64,000 bases of DNA, taken from contig JAGTJL010000018.1 of the NCBI GenBank assembly GCA_020746875.1, positions 310,001 through 374,000 on the forward strand, written 5' to 3'. This DNA is from Rhexocercosporidium sp. MPI-PUGE-AT-0058 (taxonomy: Eukaryota > Ascomycota > Leotiomycetes > Helotiales). The translations under genes were made by a program, and so were the position numbers. Numbering within the stretch: the stretch's first letter is position 1; every line of letters starts with the position of its first letter. The notes beneath the pieces were generated by a model. That model was not told where the DNA came from. It ran no database searches and saw nothing but the letters and a program-made list of their open reading frames with translations. This document shows positions 23,385 through 34,949 of the stretch, one piece after another.

Positions 23385-23559
23385 GGGACCATTCCTCGCC
23401 GTAATTACGAGTTCCAATTTCTGGACACATGTACCGTGAATGGGCGAGGCATATGGAATAGACCGACAGCTGGATGCGGGTTTCCTTTTGAGATGCGAAG
23501 CCGGAGTTATAGCTGGAGCCCTTTGTTAAGATACCCAACCTTCGAGGCTTTTGTATGAA

Positions 23560-23574
23560 CCCCCCCCCCCCCCC
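23560..23574. repeat. Poly-C tract
   Basis: Fifteen consecutive C, then G and CCC. The length may be unreliable in assembly. Confidence 0.8.
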
Positions 23575-24748
23575 GCCCCTGCTTAATACCGCCGGAGGAA
23601 TCTGAAATTGTGGTGCGAAGCATGCTCGAAGAATGCACAGAAAGAAAATTTCAGCGTGGACAGGAGTATTCGTCTGTCGCAAGGTGAGAAGAGGGGTCAA
23701 AACAGCACTCGCATCCCTCCTATTCCATTGGATTGGTAAATATGTTACGAGAAACGAGTCCTCCATTAAGTCCAGCAGCGGAAACTTGGAGAACATAGAG
23801 GATGTCTTCTTTCTCCCTTTGCCAATCAAGCGAGCTGACTCCTGAAGAATTGCGAACCATGTTCATGCAACCATTTATCCGCATTGTGAGTCAACTATAG
23901 TTCTCATAAGGAGTGAGCGAGTAAGTAGCTTACATCACGGTAAAGAATGGGATCCGTGGTTCTCAATTGAAGGCCAGACACTATACTCAACTCATGCCTA
24001 GCTCCCTACAAATGGAGGCATATACGTATCTCTAAGCATGAGTATCACTCTGTACTTCTTTGGGGAAAAACACCCTGGGTGTTCTCCCTCAGTGAACGAG
24101 AGGCGAAGATGATCAATGTTTGGCTTCCGTGGTTTTTCTCTGTCTGCCTGCAGGCTATAGAGCAGATGGCAGAGCGACTGGCTGGCAACCAGGGTAAAGG
24201 CTTGTGCAGTTTTAGAGAGAGCAGTTTGATGAGTAGGGAATTCTGAGCAGGTCTAAAGGAGCTGTCGATCTTTTATTGTATCTTACGGATGAGTTTCAAG
24301 CGAAAACTTTAAGCCTATTACTGAGGAACGCAGCGTGGATGAACACGAGAAGGAGGTGGAAATTCTCCTTGGCTCGCTTTATAGATAAGAGCCCAAATAA
24401 ATAAAAGAAGCTTCATCTTCCACGGTGGCATTCTTTATTCATTGCCCGATTCAGGTTCTTTCCAAATCTTCATATCCAATACCCAGGACATGGGCTTAAA
24501 TTTCTAAAGGTATAGTAAAGGTAAGACACAATGCCAATCTTTGTACATCCGCCCTCTTCACCTTGTGAATAATACTTAGCTATTAGACGAAATGACGAGG
24601 TTCCTACTTAGAACCGTAAGAACTCTGCAGGCAGTAGGTGCACTCTTCTTCCTGTACAGAGATCGGAACACGCGGCCAAACGTTTATAATAGTATTTAGA
24701 CCACCGAGGCTAGACTATCGAGGAGTAGGGATTGATTGCTTAGAGTGA

Positions 24749-25372
24749 CGAGTGTTTAGTAAAGCGGGGTCGTGGCGGGAAGCAGAAATAAGTGTTTCGT
24801 ACCCCCGATCAGAAATAGGACCGAGAGATAATCTAAGAGTACGATTATAAAAAGAATATAAAGGTTATAATATAAGTAAGCTTCTGGGATACCAGTTAGA
24901 CCGGTCTTTATATTATAGATCGAGATTGTAAGAGCAAAAAGTATAAGTACTCTTCCGAATCTTACCTAAAGGTCCTCGAGGCAGAAGTCAAGCTTATGTT
25001 TCGATATAGACTTAACCGCGGATACGAATTCATATAAGACAACGCTTTAATCTATACTATATATAAGATTTGAGCTTAGTTCGTTGAAAATCGCATTAGA
25101 TTAACGATAAACTAACTACCTTACTCCCCGGACCTAAACCTACTCGAGCACGTATGATAGCACCTTAAAAAACGATGTTCCTTAACGTTACGGCCGATAA
25201 ATCGAATTCAGAAGATGCTCGACAGAGGCTAAAGAATTGTTTACAAGCGGCATTTAATACTTTAGATAAGGATTTATTTAATAGTCTTTATATAAGTATG
25301 CTAAATCTAATTAAGACTTGCATTAAAGCTAAAGGATATTCTATAAAATATTAGAACTTTTGCCTAAAGTAA
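24749..25372 (+). pseudogene. Tc1-like transposase, catalytic half
   Basis: Plus-strand translation gives the DDE half of a Tc1 transposase. SDECLVKRGRGGKQK starts near 24746, then come VFRTPDQK, SESYLKVLEAEV, GYEFI-stop-DNAL (normally QDNAP) near 25030, and LPYSPDLNLLEHV-stop-stop-HLKKR near 25130. All three catalytic positions (D of SDE, D of DNA, E of LEH) are still visible. The order and spacing match fungal Tc1 elements whose N-terminus resembles the fragment at 1-430. The N-terminal third is missing and no inverted repeats were found. Most stops are Gln or Trp codons hit by C-to-T or G-to-A changes. Confidence 0.85.
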
Positions 25373-26198
25373 TTCTTTCGTTTTTAATTCTGTGAAAAGA
25401 AGAAATTATAACGATTCTTTAGAGCCTCTCAGAATAGTATTTGTATTTATAATTATTACACAATTTAAGAATATCTAATGAATGGAGATTTGGCCAACTA
25501 GTGTTCTCGCTTAACCGCCAAACAGCAGTTGGCTAGTACTGTAACAAATTATTTCCTTACAACTCAGTTCTTTTGTAATTGATACTAAACCTAAACACAT
25601 TAAAGGCAATATCATTACTTAGCCACGAATCTCAAACGTGATCATATGCTTAGCATACAACAATGAGATACGAGAAATTATCATATAATGATGCACGTAT
25701 TAGTCTCCTTTGTGGCTACAGCTGGTTGTTGCTTGTAGATACATACAGCATCGGTAGTTACAGACTTGGAATAGTACTCTTCCGCTAACGATTTATCAGG
25801 ATGATTAGTGATCTCACCCGTGACCTGCTCTGCTAACAACGCGTGTGACGTGAGAGCAGGTTTCTCGAACACCCTTCGGATAAGACTAGAGATCAAATGG
25901 AGCCACGTCATTCAATGCACTCCCGATTCTTCCGGTAAAGTTTCTTTCATTGAGACGCACTGCATTGATTAAGTTTTCAGGCGCTTGCTGTTATAACCTT
26001 CAACAAAAGCTACCTTGACACCTGATGATCGAAACTATCAACGAACTATATTCTCACCGTGTATATCCAATGAGATTTTGGATACATCTATTCTCTTAGC
26101 AACAGGCATATTGAATAATGCTCAAAGCACAGAGTCTTGTAAAGAGTATCGCAAGGTGTGTTTACCTACAAAATAGCTGAGCGAGCCTAGCTGATATT
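25373..26198. other. Intergenic
   Basis: AT-rich for about 200 bp after the Tc1 relic, then balanced. A short inverted match, GCCAACTAGT at about 25495 and AGTTGGCTAGT at about 25530, is too small to define an element. No gene seen. Confidence 0.4.
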
Positions 26199-26769
26199 CG
26201 AGACGGATGTTTCGATGATGATACTTATTCTGATTTGACTATCGTATCTGGCGAAAGATCTTGGAATGTTCATCGTGTGGCTGTTTGCTCTCAATCGAGG
26301 GTTTTACATGCTGCATGCATGACAGGGTTTAAGGTTTTATTTCACAAAATAATCTCCTTTTCCCTAAATCTTACGTGTTTAGGAGGCACAAACCGGAGTT
26401 GTCGATCTAGACGACGATGATCCGGCGGCAGTCGAGACAATGTTGAAGTTTTTCTGTACCGGCAATTACATCGAGCCAGCTAAAAAGAGCGGGGAGATTC
26501 GCCTCGAAATACGAAGTGCAATTGCAACTTACATCATAGCCGACAAATACGATGTACCGGCACTGATGTAGCTCGCAGAGAGCAGGTTCAATTTCTCGCT
26601 TGGCCTTGAACTTACCGAAGAAGGCAACCTCTCTGCAGTCTCAGATGTTTACACTTTATCTGTACCAACCAATGCCCTTAAAGCTACTGTTGTTGAATAT
26701 GCCAGGAGAAGGTTTCGAAGAATGTTGCAAGGTCCCAAATCCGACCTCGTACAAACGGCCCTATTGTAA
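26199..26769 (+). pseudogene. BTB/POZ-domain protein, disrupted
   Basis: Exon-like pieces 26199-26333 and 26383-26769 join in frame across a 49-bp intron (donor GTTTTA, acceptor TTTAG). The product has the fungal BTB pattern: YSDLTIVSGERSWNVHRVAV then CSQSRVLHAAC, then VVDLDDDDPAAVETMLKFF followed by CTGNY, and IATYIIADKYDVPALM. A TAG at 26569-26571 then interrupts what should be a Gln before LAESRF; the frame stays open after it to a TAA at 26769. BTB domains mediate protein-protein contact, often with cullin-3 ligases. The first exon with a start codon is not clear; a possible ATG lies near 26120. One nonsense change makes it recently dead, or a truncated short form. Confidence 0.72.
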
Positions 26770-26932
26770 ATACCCGGGTTTGCTCGTAATATAATTCTAG
26801 TGTTTGTTAATACTCCTCTACGTGGTAGTTATTCCTCTTGTGGTCCGGACCAGATTGCTGAAGCACTTCAAGCGCGTTGTACCAGATGCGGAAAAGAAGG
26901 AATTTCATTAACAGATTGATGAGCGATGAACA

Positions 26933-27100
26933 TTTTCGGAATTAGTAGGTTAGGGGTATTTGGGGGAGGTATACAAGGTAACTGAAATAAGAATATATAG
27001 AAATATTAATATATTCGCAGATGTAGAGTCACTTGAATTGAAGTACCTAAGATTTCTCTCGTTACTGGGTGCGTCCCGAGATGCAGGGCCAGAGGTTAAC
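26933..27100 (-). repeat. Dispersed repeat, solitary long copy
   Basis: Aligns over about 165 bp with 7869-8043, including GGAGGTATA, GTCACTTGAATTGAAGTACC and the core near TGGGTGCGTCCCGAGA. It is far less AT-drifted than the 7.9-kb copy. It looks like a solo terminal repeat. Confidence 0.6.
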
Positions 27101-27722
27101 TCTTCATGAATTGTTACTACAGAGCTAATTCAAGAACCAAGTCAGGTTCCGTTTCCTTTAATACCTCCCTGTTGTTCACCGTAACTTTTTATTCTATTGA
27201 GTAGTGTGGAAACTGTGGGGATTCTTCATTACATGTCCTCTATTTATCCTACTTAGTAAGATGATAAAATTCAAGCTTTTCCTCTTGTCTTTGTTCCTTG
27301 CTAAAGCTATCCTCATCGAAAGGTTCCCATATGTCTTCGTGGTAGGTGTAGGAGTCGTTCATTGTCACGTCGAAGGCTTTTCGGGGGAACCTGGAGGACT
27401 GTACTCTGGAGGCGAGATATTGGCAAACCACTGGCAGATATTCTGTATGCGGTATCCTGCTGGCTCTTCATGGAAGGTGATCTTCTTATTCGTCGACGCA
27501 TCCCGAACCTGATCCTCCTGGAACGCGCCTGTGAACTGTGTCGCGATTTCCTACTTTCTGCGCCGGAGCAGGTTCTTTTATCTTCGCAGACTGGGGTGCT
27601 GCTTTGGTCAACCATAACAGTATTCCCGTTCTCGTTTCTGGGCCAGAGTCGTTCATTGCAAAGTAGAAGTTGATTCATAAGCCTCGGCCCAGGTGTAGAG
27701 AAGCCTCGCCTAGGTCATCACA
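27101..27722. other. Unresolved short frames
   Basis: A 60-codon minus-strand frame (27431-27249) with YTYHEDIWEPFDEDSF and a charged KEQRQEEKLEFYHL end has good codon quality, but neither a start nor a partner exon was found. A plus-strand frame, 27204-27512, overlaps it. I cannot assign a gene. Confidence 0.3.
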
Positions 27723-28388
27723 ATGCGACTTATCACAACTTTATTAGCAAGACAACCAGAAGGCAAGACAACTCACGAGAAGACAGATCCCTTCTCCGCT
27801 GAAGTCGATCCTTCACTCGAAAACGCCACAATATCAATAGTCGGATAATATTTATCCTCCTCTGCTTCTGCATTGCAATTTTCACTTATAGGTTCTGTTT
27901 CTGATAATGGCGGGTCAGCAGCCCACAAAATCAACGCGAGCATCGTCTCACCTGCGCACAAATCCTCTGGCAATAATAAAGGATACGATTCGTCTTCTGC
28001 TCTCTGCTCTAGCCCCTCCGTATACGTACGAATCGGAAAACTCCTTAACACCTTCAGCAGCCCTTTCCTCTTAGGCTAATACACAGCCACGAGTTCCGTT
28101 TCCGAAAGCTTGGATAGCTTCAAACGACAAAGCACCATCGATACAGTGCCGCCACTTCTACACGATCCACAGCTCGCCTCACTGCGCTTGCAGAGTGGAC
28201 AACATTTCCAGCACCCAATTCTCAGCACAATCCTCGAAACCATTTCTAAAATGCATCGGTTTGAGGAAGTGGCCACGGCACTTGTTAAAACTCCTGTAGG
28301 CCCGAATGGGGATTTTGTTGTGACGAACGTGGCCACAGGGAAATGGATATTACCACAAGGTACAGCTTTACAAGATAGTACACTCTAG
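27723..28388 (+). pseudogene. Unrecognised frame broken by two TAA codons
   Basis: From ATG at 27723 one reading frame stays open for 222 codons to a TAG at 28388, except for TAA at 27846-27848 and 28077-28079, where CAA (Gln) would give a continuous protein. The last 100 codons (PPLLHDPQLASLRLQS, then HPILSTILETISKMHRFEEV, then GPNGDFVVTNV) look like ordinary alpha-helical fungal protein. The opposite strand is also nearly open over 27773-28336 with one stop, so strand choice is not certain. No domain was recognised. If real, it is a gene killed by the same C-to-T changes seen in the transposons. Confidence 0.35.
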
Positions 28389-29887
28389 GTACTATGTTGC
28401 TTAAGTTGATTTATTCTGACGGATTTTAGATGGATAGGTATCTTCCCTGGTGGTGATCCACGAGTCACTGAGGCTCGTACGCCGCTTTACAACGCAAACC
28501 AGGATTGAAGGATCTCTGGGACAATTGAGGAAAGTTGCTTACTATACTAGAAGACATTATTCCAAATCAGACTTCTCCGAAACAGTAGTGGAAAAGTGTT
28601 CTCAGGTCAGCGGCGGTTGAAGAAAACGAGGCTAAAAGGAAATACTACCACGCACGTCAGAGCTGGAAGGTTGGCGAGGCTCTTCAGCTATAAATCGAAG
28701 AATGGGGAAGTGCCTGCTTTTTGAATGCTCTATCTTAGCCTCAGTTCTCAAGTCATTGATCCCGAATGCTACCAACCTTGCCATTTGAGTTACCGTTTAT
28801 TTCTCGAGCCGCGAGCCGCGAACCGTGATCAATGGACCTTCATTCGGAAGTCCACCTCTTGTGAATATTAATCGGCATTAGATCGGAGATTATGCCGTGT
28901 ATTTTTTGACCCATTTAGCACCCTGTCAGGCGATTAATAATATACAATAACCTGCAAACAGTCTGACTTTCCCATGAAAACATGTCCTGGAACTAGAACG
29001 GCACCCCCTGCGCATATAAATATTGCTCATAGGAAGTCCCCTTGGGTCTTCACTCAATATGATAGACATGACCTCTACAATAATATCCCGAGGCCTCGGA
29101 CAGGGAATTGACTAATATTTTCAATAGAAGAACGGAAACGTGGTATTTCAATTTCACCGTCTGCTTGAAATGGAAAGAGGTGGCTTCGGAACATCTCGTG
29201 ATACTGGGGAGTTGGAGTAGCGCTCGAGAGTCGCTAGTAATAATTTAATTGATATAGAAGCTAATTATGAAAGAGAGACCAGCAAAAAAAGGACTTCATT
29301 CTTCACCTCACTCACAAACTCGAGCAGCTGGCCACTTTTTCGGAAGAATTACCAAGCCAAGCAACTCATTTTTAAAATCAGACCTAGTTCTTCTGCTCCA
29401 TCATGTCTATTAAACAAGCAGCCTGGACCCACGGTCTCGGCGTCGAGCTTGAGTCCAGATCCTGGTCCGCCCTTCGCCAGGGGTGACGGGAGACAGTATA
29501 GAGCGGTTCTTTCAACATTGGCCTCCAGAGGCACCCAAATGCAGCCAAGCAGAACCACGAAAACATTGCAAGCCATCGCTGAGTGTCCCAAAGGATTGGA
29601 TTACCTCTTCTTCTTACTGTCTTTATAAAGGTAGTTAATTCCGTAATTAACGTTTAGTATTCGCATACAGCTGTCACGTTTCCCCGACTCTTCGCTGGCA
29701 GCCTACGCCACATTACGCAGCTATCTCGCTAAGCCGTCGCCGAGGCGGCCATTTACTCAAGAAGACCACGACGACACCCTCACTCAGCTTCACTGCCCCC
29801 TCTTCTCCTCACACTCTTTTCGTACGGTGTTTCCTGCCTTTCCGAATCATACCGACAGGTTTGCGCGCGCGCTGAGCGCTTCTCGAG
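28389..29887. other. Intergenic and SLA2 promoter region
   Basis: No gene recognised in 28389-29640. The last 250 bp before SLA2 are pyrimidine-rich (CCCTCTTCTCCTCACACTC at about 29800), typical of a fungal promoter or 5' untranslated region. Confidence 0.45.
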
Positions 29888-32800
29888 ATGCAGAGTTACG
29901 CCCCAACCACGCGAAATGTCGACCACACCAAGTTCGTTACCTCTCGAGCTCCCATTTCCTTTGATCCGTCCTTCTGGAGTCTTCTCTTGTTTCTGTACAT
30001 TAATGCTGTGATGTTACAGGTCCGAGGGAGAGCTTGCGATCAATATCCGAAAGGCGACGAGTATCGAAGAGACAGCTCCGAAACGCAAGCATGTCCGAAG
30101 CTGCATCGTTTACACATGGGACCACAAGTCGTCTGGGGCCTTTTGGGCGGGCATGAAAGTGTTAGTACTGGATTCTTATGCGGGAGACGTCTGCGAGCGG
30201 TGCCACTGGGTCACTTCAAAGGTCACCGATGCCGACTGCACCGGAAGGCTGGAATTTCTAGGAGGAGACAAGGCTGACATGACATCTATCTCGCAGGCAG
30301 CCCATTCTGGCGGACGAAGTACAGACCTTCAAGGCATTGATTACGGTTCACAAGGTTCTGCAGGAAGGCCATCCGTCGACTTTGCGCGAGGCAATGGCAA
30401 ATCGAAGCTGGATTGATAGTCTGAACAGAGGCATGGCTGGAGAGGGTCTCCGGGGATATGGTCCATTGATCAAAGAATACGTGAACTTTCTGCTCGCAAA
30501 GCTATCTTTCCATGCTCAGCACCCAGACTTCAACGGCACTTTCGAATACGAAGAATACATTAGCTTGAAGGGGATCAATGACCCAAACGAAGGCTACGAG
30601 ACTATCTCCGACCTCATGGCCCTCCAGGATAGAATCGAGCAGTTCCAGAAATTGATCTTCTCGCATTTCCGAAGTGGTGGGAATAATGAGTGCAGAATAT
30701 CCGCCTTGGTGCCCCTCGTGCAGGAGAGTTATGGAATCTACAAGTTCATTACTAGCATGTTGCGTGCTATGCACACCAGTGAGTAATGCTAGCCTTGGGC
30801 AGCGGTCCAATTCTGATGGCATGTAGCAACCGGAGATGATGATGCATTGGAGCCTTTGAGAGGACGTTACGATGCTCAGCATTACCGCCTGGTCAAGTTC
30901 TACTACGAATGCTCGAATCTGCGATACCTCACAAGCTTGATCACCGTACCAAAGCTTCCTCAAGAACCCCCAAACCTCCTCTCCGAAGACGATGCTGCGC
31001 CCAGACTACCCCAAAGACCGAAGCAAGAAATCGAGAGACAGATCACACCCCCACCAGCACCGAAACCTGAGGAACCAGACGATATTGGAGAGTTCTGGAA
31101 GAACGAGCAGGCACGCCAGAACAGAGAATATGAAGATCAGCAGAGGGTCCTGGAAGAGCGACAAGCTCAGCAGCTCTATGCTCAGCAACAGGCTGCTCTT
31201 CAAGCCCAGCGCGAGTTCGAGGAGCAGCAACGGCGTCTGGCGGAGCAACAGCGATTGGATCAGGAAGCTCTCTTGGCCCAGCAGTACCAGCAGCAGACGC
31301 AAGGTCGATTAGCACAGCTAGAGCAGGAGAATCTTGCGGCTAGATCTCAATATGCCCAAGATCAGCTCATGCTGCAGCAATACGATCAGAAGATCAAGGC
31401 CTTGGAAGGCGAGCTTGCGCAACTACAGAACAGCTACGGTCAGCAAATTGGGAGCAAGGATGACCAGATCCGAGCTCTGCAGGAGCAAGTCAACACATGG
31501 CGCACAAAGTATGAGGCTCTCGCGAAGTTGTACTCTCAGCTACGCCATGAGCATTTGGATCTGTTGCAGAAATTCAAGGGTGTACAATTGAAGGCTGCTT
31601 CTGCACAAGAAGCAATTGACAGACGAGAGAAGCTTGAGCGCGAGATCAAGACCAAGAACCTCGAACTCGCCGATATGATCCGAGAAAGAGACAGAGCTCT
31701 GCACGACAAGGATCGTCTTACTGGTGGCAACCGCGAGGAGCTGGAGAAGCTGAAGAGAGAACTGCGAATGGCACTTGATCGAGCGGATAATCTGGAGCGA
31801 AGCAAGGGCAATGAGCTCTCTTCCATGCTCTCCAAGTACAACAGAGAGATGGCGGATCTTGAGGAAGCCCTCCGAAAGAAATCCGAGGCTCTGAGAGATG
31901 TTCATGCAAAATACAGCGAGGGAGGCTCAGATGCGGAACAACTGCTACGGGAGAAGGAGGAGGAGCTGGAGGTCTATAAGCAGAGCCTGGACGATACTCT
32001 CATCAAGCTCAATGAGTTGGAGATGTCTCGAGGAGACACAGACCAAGCCTTAGATGGAGAGATTGATGCCATGCTTCTCTCTAACATTGGCAAGATCAAC
32101 GACATCATTGACTCGGTGCTGCAGAGCGGAGTCCAGCGGGTTGACGATGCCTTGTACGAGCTCGACTCTTCCATGCAAGCTGGTAACCAAAATGCCACTC
32201 CTTCATATGTTCTCTCCCAGATCGAGAAGGCTTCTTCGAGCGCAATGGAGTTCGCCACATCTTTCAACAACTTCATCGCGGATGGACCCAACAGCAGTCA
32301 CGCAGAGATAATCCGAACCATCAATGTCTTCTCCAGCTCCATTGCAGATGTTCTGAGCAACACCAAGGGTCTTACACGCCTTGCGACGGATGATAAGAAG
32401 GCAGACCAGCTGACGAATGGTGCACGTCAATCCGCATTGTCCACCGTCAAGTTCTTCCGTGGCCTACAGAGCTTCCGACTCGATGGAATGGACCCAATGC
32501 AGAAGACAGATGTGGTCATCAACAGCAATAATGAGGTGCTAATGAACTTGCAGAAGCTGAGCAAGCTTGCAGACTCATTCGCGCCCAACAGTGGAAAGTT
32601 GAATACCAAGGGCGACTTGGGTGACCTTGTGGATAATGAGCTGAACAAGGCGGCCGATGCCATTAATGCTGCTGCAGAACGCCTGGCAAGACTCAAATCG
32701 AAGCCCAAGGATGGATACTCGACTTACGAACTCCGTATTCACGATTCCATCCTTGACGCTGCCATCGCCGTTACGAATGCCATCGCGAGATTGATCAAGG

Positions 32801-33374
32801 CAGCCACGGTGACACAACAAGAGATTGTTCAGGCAGGACGGGGAACCTCTTCCAAGAGCAACTTCTACAAGAAGAACAACAGGTGGACTGAAGGTCTCAT
32901 CTCAGCAGCCAAAGCTGTTGCATCTTCTACAAACACCTTGATCGAGACCGCAGACGGTGTGCTATCTGGTCGTAATAGCCCCGAGCAACTGATTGTTGCT
33001 TCGAACGATGTTGCCGCCTCGACCGCACAGCTTGTCGCAGCCAGCAGAGTCAAGGCTGGCTTTATGAGCAAAAGCCAGGAGTCTCTGGAGCAAGCCAGCA
33101 AAGCTGTCGGCGCTGCGTGCAGAGCTCTAGTCAGACAAGTCCAGAGTATGATCAAGGATCGTGATCAAGAGGACGATAAAATGGATTACGGCAAGCTTGG
33201 TGCCCATGAGTTCAAGGTTCGGGAGATGGAGCAACAGGTATGTCTTGTCTCTTCAAGAAGCTCCGCAACACTGCTAACCAGTACCTTTAGGTAGAGATCC
33301 TACAGCTGGAGAACAACTTGGCGGCGGCGAGGCAGAGATTGGGTGAGATGCGGAAGGTCTCTTACCAGGAGTAG
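29888..33374 (+). CDS. SLA2: Endocytic actin-binding adaptor Sla2/End4 (Hip1R family)
   Basis: Five exons, 29888-29931, 30020-30160, 30297-30778, 30827-33237 and 33291-33374, with introns of 88, 136, 48 and 53 bp (donors GTTCGT, GTTAGT, GTGAGT, GTATGT), give 1053 residues. An N-terminal ANTH domain (GELAINIRKATSIEE, VYTWDHKSSGAFWAGMK, then LITVHKVLQEGHPSTLREA) binds PtdIns(4,5)P2. A proline-rich linker follows at about 265-310 and a long Gln/Glu-rich coiled coil at about 314-625. The C-terminal I/LWEQ (THATCH) actin-binding module at about 790-1040 includes RTWEG-like RWTEGLISAAKAVA. The protein couples clathrin-coated membrane to actin in endocytosis. All joins are in frame and match the family. 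In many Pezizomycotina this gene borders the mating-type locus. Confidence 0.97.
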
Positions 33375-34949
33375 ATTGATATTCGTAGGGAGGGGAGGGG
33401 GGATGTGTGTATATTGTAGCGTTCTTTTCAATCACATAAATTGCACCCTACATCCAAGACCCTTCTGTGCCTGACGTACAAGTGAGACTGCTCGCTCTGC
33501 GTGCTCCTCATCAAATCTGTGCACTCTCGAATTAGGTGTTGGATTGGGCTCCTTCACAAAAGAGGCAGCTGCGTTTTCTTTAGCTGGTCTTGTTATCTGC
33601 TTGGATAAAGATATCCACGATCGTTTCATTCTATTTTCACATTGACAAAGACAGTTTCCACCTCCTAAGAGCTTCCACTATCTCATTCCTGTTCCCAATA
33701 ACTCCTAAGTAGTAGAAGCTTGCTCTCCCAACCTGATACATGTCCTTGCAACTTCTCTCTCCAACATCCATAGCATGTCTTTATCCCGAGAATGCAGCAA
33801 ACCAAATAGCCCATAGCCTCAACAGTTTAACATTGCTTTTGACGTCTATCCCTGTGTACTGACACGCCCCCTGTAAGGAGACAAATCGTAGGTACACAAA
33901 TCGTAGGTACTGTGCCAGTATTCTCCCATCAAAGGCAAAAAGCTGATATCCATCAAGAACCTCCACGAATCAGACCCTCGTGCATTTCAGCGTGACACGT
34001 ACAGGCAACGAATTAACTTAGCACCCAGAGCACCAAATTTCCCGGCGGCTTATCATCCGTCTCTATACATGTCTGCCTTGCCCCGCACTAACTTGCTATA
34101 ACGCTCGTTTCTTAGCTCCTTACTATTTCTCTACATTAACATCAACTTAACTTACAGAGCATTATTCGTCCCCTTTATCCGACAAGAGATATCTATATAT
34201 CCGAAACACAAGATCCTAATCCACGCAAGTCTTACCGTACGGGCAATATCCACTTTCGTTACCCCACTTATCGAAGAAACAGTATACCATCACACATTCG
34301 CTTCAACAGACCCGCAAAAGCCTCCGTATTCCAGGCGCCGAACCTGTCTCTCTTGCCCGCAACTAATTTAACCTAGAACGAAGTAAGTTATCTTTTCGAA
34401 AAGTATATAGAGTTATATTGATTCTCTAAATACAGATCATCTCCTCTTCGAGCCACCTTTCCTTTCAAAGCTACGTCTCTCGTATCACGATCCGCTTCGT
34501 GTGAAGGTTCTCTATTCCAACCGACTTCCCTTACACTCACGCAATGTGTGAATGGAGTTGCAAGACATTCGCAGTTTGTACGCGTACTCCCAAACACATG
34601 AACAGAGCCCATATTATCTCACCATGTTCTGTTAACAGTCTAGCCAAATTTGGTTAAGCGCATCGTACCGAACGGTCGCAGCATTGAATCGAGCGCGAAA
34701 CCAAGCTCAACCCCCAACCTCATGGCCTCACAACCAGTCTACCATCGCGGTAAGTGAAGATATTGTACTGAATGATCGCCTGAAAGTCTAGTAGTTAAAA
34801 CTAACCTGCGTTGTAGTGAGACCGAATTTATCTCCTAAGGCAACCATATATCCACGAGTCAGAACTGCCGATTCTCTATTCTAGTCACCTACATATGTTC
34901 AAGCCAATATAGAGAGCGGCTCCCCCACTGATTTCACAATCTATAAAAT
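33375..34949. other. Intergenic downstream of SLA2
   Basis: No gene recognised on either strand. Several short minus-strand frames (33432-33629, 33781-33966, 34388-34612) have no motifs. No mating-type alpha-box or HMG-box pattern was found here. Confidence 0.45.

Larger units (their letters stand above)
23344..24748. other. Intergenic with simple repeats
   Basis: No convincing gene. Contains a GGAT-type microsatellite (23353-23384) and a run of 15 C (23560-23574). Composition is GC-balanced up to the Tc1 relic. Confidence 0.5.

Noticed and set aside
25495..25545. Inverted match GCCAACTAGT / AGTTGGCTAGT as Tc1 ends
   Set aside because: Both copies lie on the same side of the Tc1 relic and only ten bases match, so they cannot be its two termini.
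31006..31302. Minus-strand frames of 90-120 codons inside SLA2
   Set aside because: Leu/Ser-rich shadows of the Gln/Glu-rich coiled coil on the coding strand.
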